Source of the DNA: Pseudovibrio sp. Tun.PSC04-5.I4
GTDB lineage: Bacteria; Pseudomonadota; Alphaproteobacteria; Rhizobiales; Stappiaceae
DNA: 64,000 nt
Direction of reading: 5' to 3'
NCBI RefSeq assembly: GCF_900104145.1
Contig: NZ_FNLB01000006.1
Coordinates: forward strand, 455,001 to 519,000
This document shows, piece after piece, positions 60,890 through 64,000 of this stretch. The translations under genes were made by a program, and so were the position numbers. Under the pieces are notes generated by a model. The model saw only the letters and a list, made by a program, of their open reading frames with translations. It was not told the origin of the DNA and did not search any database. The stretch's first letter is position 1; every line of letters begins with the position of its first letter.

Positions 60890-61732
60890 TTATTCTGATG
60901 AAGGCCATGCGAAGGTCGCCCAATCCGGAATAGAGGGTGAAAGGCTGATACCCTCACAGGTGAGTGAAACACCTGCATCCATCGCTGTCTTGGCTCTGTC
61001 CAACCGCACCATGGCCAGTCCATTAGAACCGGAGGACGACCCGAGCGTACCAACACTTTTTTCGCCTGCCAGAATATCGCTGCCAGCCGCCGGCAGAGCT
61101 GCATCAGCCGAAACCTGAATGATCCGCTTGCGCGCTGTGCCTCTGTGCTTCATGCGGGAAACAACTTCCTGCCCAATAAAGCAGCCTTTGGAGAACGCCA
61201 CGCCGTTGAGGCTGTCCATATCCGTATCATGCGGGAACACATCTGCCAGCTGAAAGTCCAACCCACTTTGCGGAATACCCAAAGCGATGCGATGCGCATC
61301 ATAATCCGCCTCAGTGGCCGTCTCGATAACTGGGACAGAGGAGATAAAGCGCAGGCCCAAATCAGCATGGCGAGGATCGCGCATTTGGTCGGCAGATAGA
61401 TCATCGCCCCATTCGGCAACAACGCGAACCGCTTCATCCGCGGATTCAACAGTCACCTTGGCACGCAGCTTATAAAACGCCAGCCGCTTGGCAAACGCAT
61501 CGGCTTGATCGTCGCTTACATCAATAAAAAACCCCTCAGTCTGTGTGTCAGGGAACACGAAGAAATCCCAGAGGATCTTACCTTGAGGTGTCAACAAAGC
61601 GCCAAATGCACTCGTAGCCGGGCCAAGATCACTCACATCACAGCTAATGAGATTTTGGAGGAATTCCTTGGCATCCTCTCCCCAAACCTTCACGAGTTTT
61701 CGTGAGGCGAGAGTCGCGCGCATAGATCCCAT
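60890..61732 (-). CDS. ygfZ: Folate-binding protein YgfZ (iron-sulfur cluster assembly)
   Basis: Tetrahydrofolate-dependent helper in maturation of certain 4Fe-4S enzymes, structurally related to GcvT. ATG 61732 is chosen because GGAGGG lies upstream (280 residues); ATG 61723 and 61774 are alternatives. The family signature KGCFIGQEVVSRMKHRG with its invariant Cys (184 from this start) is intact. It is the first gene of a minus-strand row with the HD, phosphatase and nrtR genes. Confidence 0.92.
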   Translation of the reverse strand: MGSMRATLASRKLVKVWGEDAKEFLQNLISCDVSDLGPATSAFGALLTPQGKILWDFFVFPDTQTEGFFIDVSDDQADAFAKRLAFYKLRAKVTVESADEAVRVVAEWGDDLSADQMRDPRHADLGLRFISSVPVIETATEADYDAHRIALGIPQSGLDFQLADVFPHDTDMDSLNGVAFSKGCFIGQEVVSRMKHRGTARKRIIQVSADAALPAAGSDILAGEKSVGTLGSSSGSNGLAMVRLDRAKTAMDAGVSLTCEGISLSPSIPDWATFAWPSSE

Positions 61733-61883
61733 AGATCTGTCCCTCCAATGAATAAAACAACAAGAGTGTTTCATAACCCATCAGCCATTCTCACACCACG
61801 GAAAAAGCAGAATGCCTGTGGGTGAAACAGTCCCATCTGCGAAAATACACATCTGAGAAGAAAGATGCATTCTCAGAATTATA

Positions 61884-62247
61884 GGACAAGCCTTCACTCG
61901 CGGATATGCCAGGCGGCAAGCAGGTCCACCAACACGCCGCATCCGGTCCGAATTTCCCCTATTTACGGCCTGAGCAATTCGCGCAAATTGGAGAAAGAGC
62001 CGCCCGAGTGCGCGTTGTTAATCGGTCTTTCACGGAGCATCTGGATAATCAAACTGCAAATAGCTTGGATGCCTAGGTGCTGTTGGATGCGTAAGACTGG
62101 ATGACAGGCGAGCCAACCATTTTGCCGGGGCGGGTACACAAGAGAATACTGGGGCAGTGGGCCTATGATGAGGCAAAAAGCAGATGCCTCGGAAAACTGG
62201 ACCGCTCTTCCATTTACGGTGGGTTCCACCTCTACATCTATAAATAA
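61884..62247 (+). pseudogene. btaA: Decayed btaA (betaine lipid 3-amino-3-carboxypropyltransferase) remnant
   Basis: Only the C-terminal third of a BtaA (DUF3419) gene is recognisable. One frame reads GPNFPYLRPEQF, then SLDA-stop-VLLDA-stop-DWMTG, then directly EPTILPGRV, and finally DRSSIYGGFHLYIYK with a normal stop at 62245. In the family the two stops (TAG 62074-62076, TAA 62092-62094) would be sense codons (LLDAQDWMT). About 25 codons are missing between DWMT and EPTILPGR, and QAFTRGYA at 61887-61910 is in another frame. The N-terminal two thirds are gone. BtaA starts betaine lipid synthesis, so that step is lost here unless another copy exists. Confidence 0.8.
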
Positions 62248-62275
62248 ACAAGAATAAGTATGTGAGGGAATTGAA

Positions 62276-62314
62276 ATGGCGAATGTAAAGTCCTCAGCCA
62301 TCACTGATGGATAA
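62276..62314 (+). CDS. Twelve-codon ORF overlapping the btaB start (probable frameshifted original btaB start)
   Basis: ATG 62276 has a good GAGGGA 8 nt upstream and encodes twelve residues ending in TAA 62312, which overlaps the btaB ATG at 62307. It looks like the former N-terminus of BtaB, now out of frame by an indel. As it stands it could also deliver ribosomes to btaB by coupling. Confidence 0.4.
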   Translation: MANVKSSAITDG

Positions 62315-63017
62315 AGCTTACAAGAACCAGCGGCATTTTTACGACCTGACCAGAAAACACTCCCTTCTGGGTCGTGATCACCTGATTACACATCTGACTG
62401 CACCACGCGGCAGTACAGTGCTGGAGTTGGGCTGTGGCACAGGTCGTAACCTCATTGAGGCAGCCAAAGCCTATCCAAGCTGTCAGTTCTTCGGTGTCGA
62501 TATTTCCGAGGAGATGTTGAAGACAGCTCATTCCAATATTCACAAGGCAGACCTTAGTCACCGCATTCATCTGGCGCAGGCTGATGCAACCAGCTTTGAT
62601 CCCTTTGTGAAGTTTGGCATCGATACGTTTGACCGGGTGTTTCTGTCTTATTGCGTCTCCATGATGCCACCATGGGAAGCTGCTTTGCAAAACGGTGTGA
62701 AGCTTCTGGCAAAAGGAGGGCAGCTGTCTGTCGTGGATTTCGGTCAGCAGGACCGCCTGCCTCGCGTGTTCAAGTCACTTCTGGAAAAATGGCTGAGCAG
62801 GTTTCATGTTTCACCACGGGCGAACCTGCAAGACGCGATGTATGCATTGGCGACCAAGAGCAACGCAAAGCTGCGTTTCAGCAAACTCTATCGCGGTTAT
62901 GCCTACTACGCTGAGCTGGACAGCAGTTTTTACACCTGCTTCATGGAGCAACCCACGCAGCTTGATAGGTTGAGTGGCGAAAATGAGAGTATGAAAGAAA
63001 TTCGCAAGGCGGGATAA
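62307..63017 (+). CDS. btaB: Betaine lipid N-methyltransferase-like protein
   Basis: 236 residues with SAM-binding VLELGCGTGRNLIEAA (38-53). Family blocks are YKNQRHFYDLTRKHSLLGRD, FDRVFLSYCVSMMPPW, SVVDFGQQDRLPRVF and YRGYAYYAEL. BtaB adds three methyl groups to diacylglyceryl-homoserine to give DGTS. The start has no ribosome site of its own and is overlapped by a 12-codon frame with one. With its partner btaA decayed immediately upstream, it may be an orphan on the way to loss or may methylate something else. Confidence 0.82.
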   Translation: MDKAYKNQRHFYDLTRKHSLLGRDHLITHLTAPRGSTVLELGCGTGRNLIEAAKAYPSCQFFGVDISEEMLKTAHSNIHKADLSHRIHLAQADATSFDPFVKFGIDTFDRVFLSYCVSMMPPWEAALQNGVKLLAKGGQLSVVDFGQQDRLPRVFKSLLEKWLSRFHVSPRANLQDAMYALATKSNAKLRFSKLYRGYAYYAELDSSFYTCFMEQPTQLDRLSGENESMKEIRKAG

Positions 63018-63028
63018 GCCTAGGCCTA

Positions 63029-63694
63029 TTAGTCTCCGGCAATAAAGCTGAGCACATCCCCATTCTTTGAAACTTCAAGGCGGTAGAAGGTCCAGGCACC
63101 ATAATCAAGCATCTCGAAATAATCTGCTGCGGTGACGATCTGGTACATCTCTACTTTTTGGGAAGCACTTAAATCGTGCAGGGGATATCGAGCAAAATAG
63201 GGCCAGATATAAGCTTCTTCCTCTGTTCCTTCATTCAGCCGCAGGTAGCCTGCTTCGATAACATCCAGCAAAATTGCAAGAATCTCATAGCCTTCACCAT
63301 CGCCGGAACTCTCTTTCAAAAAAGTGACGGGATCTCGAACTGGCGTGAAAGAAAGCTCAGGCGGCCGCTCTTGTTTGGCAAACAAAGGCGCAAGCTGTGC
63401 AACGTCGCCGCTCCGAGCAATGGCAATGAGCGCAGCGCGGGCCGCTTTCACAGCCTCAGGCAGGTCTGCATCGCCATAAAAGATGTCCAACTTAGGCAGA
63501 GGTGGTTCCTCTGAAAAAATCTCATTCAACTCTTCGTCAGAACTGTCTTCCTTGTTGAAATCCTCGCCAAGAAGTGGGAACTGCTCAACTTTGGGGCGTT
63601 GAATGCGAATCGTTTCGGTCTTTATTGCCTGTGTTGCCGCCAAAGCAGGAGCGGAGGCGCAAAATAACCCTATGAAGAGTAGGCGAAAATACAT
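63029..63694 (-). CDS. Periplasmic protein of unknown function
   Basis: 221 residues with a signal peptide (MYFRLLFIGLFCASAPALAA) followed by an acidic linker (residues 40-70) and a helical, acidic domain. The C-terminal part, PYFARYPLHDLSASQKVEMY and YGAWTFYRLEVSKNGDVLSF, resembles uncharacterised exported proteins seen in other alphaproteobacteria. It is convergent with btaB. No catalytic motif is apparent. Confidence 0.75.
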   Translation of the reverse strand: MYFRLLFIGLFCASAPALAATQAIKTETIRIQRPKVEQFPLLGEDFNKEDSSDEELNEIFSEEPPLPKLDIFYGDADLPEAVKAARAALIAIARSGDVAQLAPLFAKQERPPELSFTPVRDPVTFLKESSGDGEGYEILAILLDVIEAGYLRLNEGTEEEAYIWPYFARYPLHDLSASQKVEMYQIVTAADYFEMLDYGAWTFYRLEVSKNGDVLSFIAGD

Positions 63695-63865
63695 GAAGTG
63701 CTCCGAAACGGATTAAGGGCCTGTGTGTCGAGACCTAGTTTAAGTGTTTGTTTGGAATCAAGGAAGAAACGGGCAATTGCCTATGCACAAGCTAGTGCGT
63801 CCTTAGGGAATATATAAGAAGATCTGACAGGTAACTGGTGAGATTTGGAAGTATGGATACGGACG

Positions 63866-64000
63866 TTGGACATTGAATTCTTTGTTACAGGACTAATCAT
63901 TGGGCTGATCACGTCAGCTCCAATTGGCCCTGTGAACGTTTTGGCGATTAGAAGAGCGGTGCATTATGGGTTCTTACCCGGCATGATTGCCGGATTTGGG
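63866..64000 (+). CDS. LysE-family exporter (N-terminal fragment)
   Basis: The window ends inside this gene; 45 codons are visible. GLIIGLITSAPIGPVNVLAI followed by RRAVHYGFLPGMIAGFG matches the first helix and loop of LysE/RhtB amino acid exporters, including the conserved PxGPVN. No ATG is in frame: TTG 63866 is the best start, with a weak GGA upstream, and TTG 63845 is another. The substrate is unknown. Confidence 0.75.
   Translation, partial: MDIEFFVTGLIIGLITSAPIGPVNVLAIRRAVHYGFLPGMIAGFG

Noticed and set aside
61963..62304. Minus-strand 113-codon frame
   Set aside because: It is antisense to the btaA remnant, which gives a clear family reading on the plus strand.
1..64000. Search for CRISPR arrays, insertion sequences, phage attachment sites, tRNA and rRNA genes
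   Set aside because: No repeat-spacer pattern, transposase motif, cloverleaf-like gene or rRNA block was seen by eye; a covariance-model scan would be the decisive test for tRNAs.

Overview
This window looks like chromosome from an alphaproteobacterium. Supporting signs are the ispH-thrB-rnhA cluster, a ccrM-type GANTC adenine methylase, and a stand-alone F0 ATP synthase operon (atpI-atpB-atpE-atpF'-atpF). Others are the mutY / DUF721 / DsbA-like / smc neighbourhood, a PA0069-type radical SAM protein and betaine-lipid (bta) genes. Base composition looks close to balanced. A marine member of the Stappiaceae/Pseudovibrio type would fit (AcuI, betaine lipid genes), but that placement is inference. 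No rRNA, tRNA, CRISPR array, insertion sequence or prophage was recognised.

Layout. 0-3 kb: minus-strand ispH-thrB-rnhA-lipid kinase operon. 3-9 kb: a lipoprotein gene, then a tandem glycine riboswitch driving gcvT-gcvH-gcvPA-gcvPB. 9-13 kb: a glycan island (GT61, two GT11 fucosyltransferase-like genes, a HAD phosphatase). 13-17 kb: tyrS behind what looks like a complete tyrosine attenuator, an orphan gene and ccrM. 17-27 kb: glycerophosphodiesterase, AMP nucleosidase, mutY, a DciA-like gene, an Inh-like lipoprotein, a Tat-exported DsbA and smc. 27-31 kb: F0 ATP synthase genes and rnhB. 31-38 kb: radical SAM protein, a small glycosyltransferase, a ceramidase-like membrane protein, malic enzyme, an Mpo1-like dioxygenase, a tiny gene and a LysR regulator. 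38-46.5 kb: glyS, a GH3 glucosidase lying between glyS and glyQ, glyQ, a small membrane protein, sppA and a uracil-DNA glycosylase. 46.5-49.4 kb: ETF-ubiquinone oxidoreductase and an AT-rich two-gene cassette (a SLATT-like two-TM protein plus a 57-residue basic protein). 49.4-53.3 kb: nadA, then nadB-nadC, with two palindromic boxes at nadA. 53.4-58.2 kb: a periplasmic protein, an MFS transporter, acuI and a SleB hydrolase. 58.6-61.7 kb: ygfZ, HD phosphohydrolase, tyrosine phosphatase and nrtR in one row. 61.9-63 kb: a decayed btaA in front of btaB. 63-64 kb: a periplasmic protein and the start of a LysE-family exporter.

The strongest unexpected signal is upstream of tyrS. A 24-codon leader ORF carrying three consecutive Tyr codons is followed by an alternative antiterminator pairing, a perfect intrinsic terminator, and then a hairpin that buries the tyrS ribosome binding site. 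This has the geometry of ribosome-mediated attenuation. Next come the btaA pseudogene beside btaB, the SLATT-like cassette, and the pairing of a local NrtR gene with palindromes at nadA.
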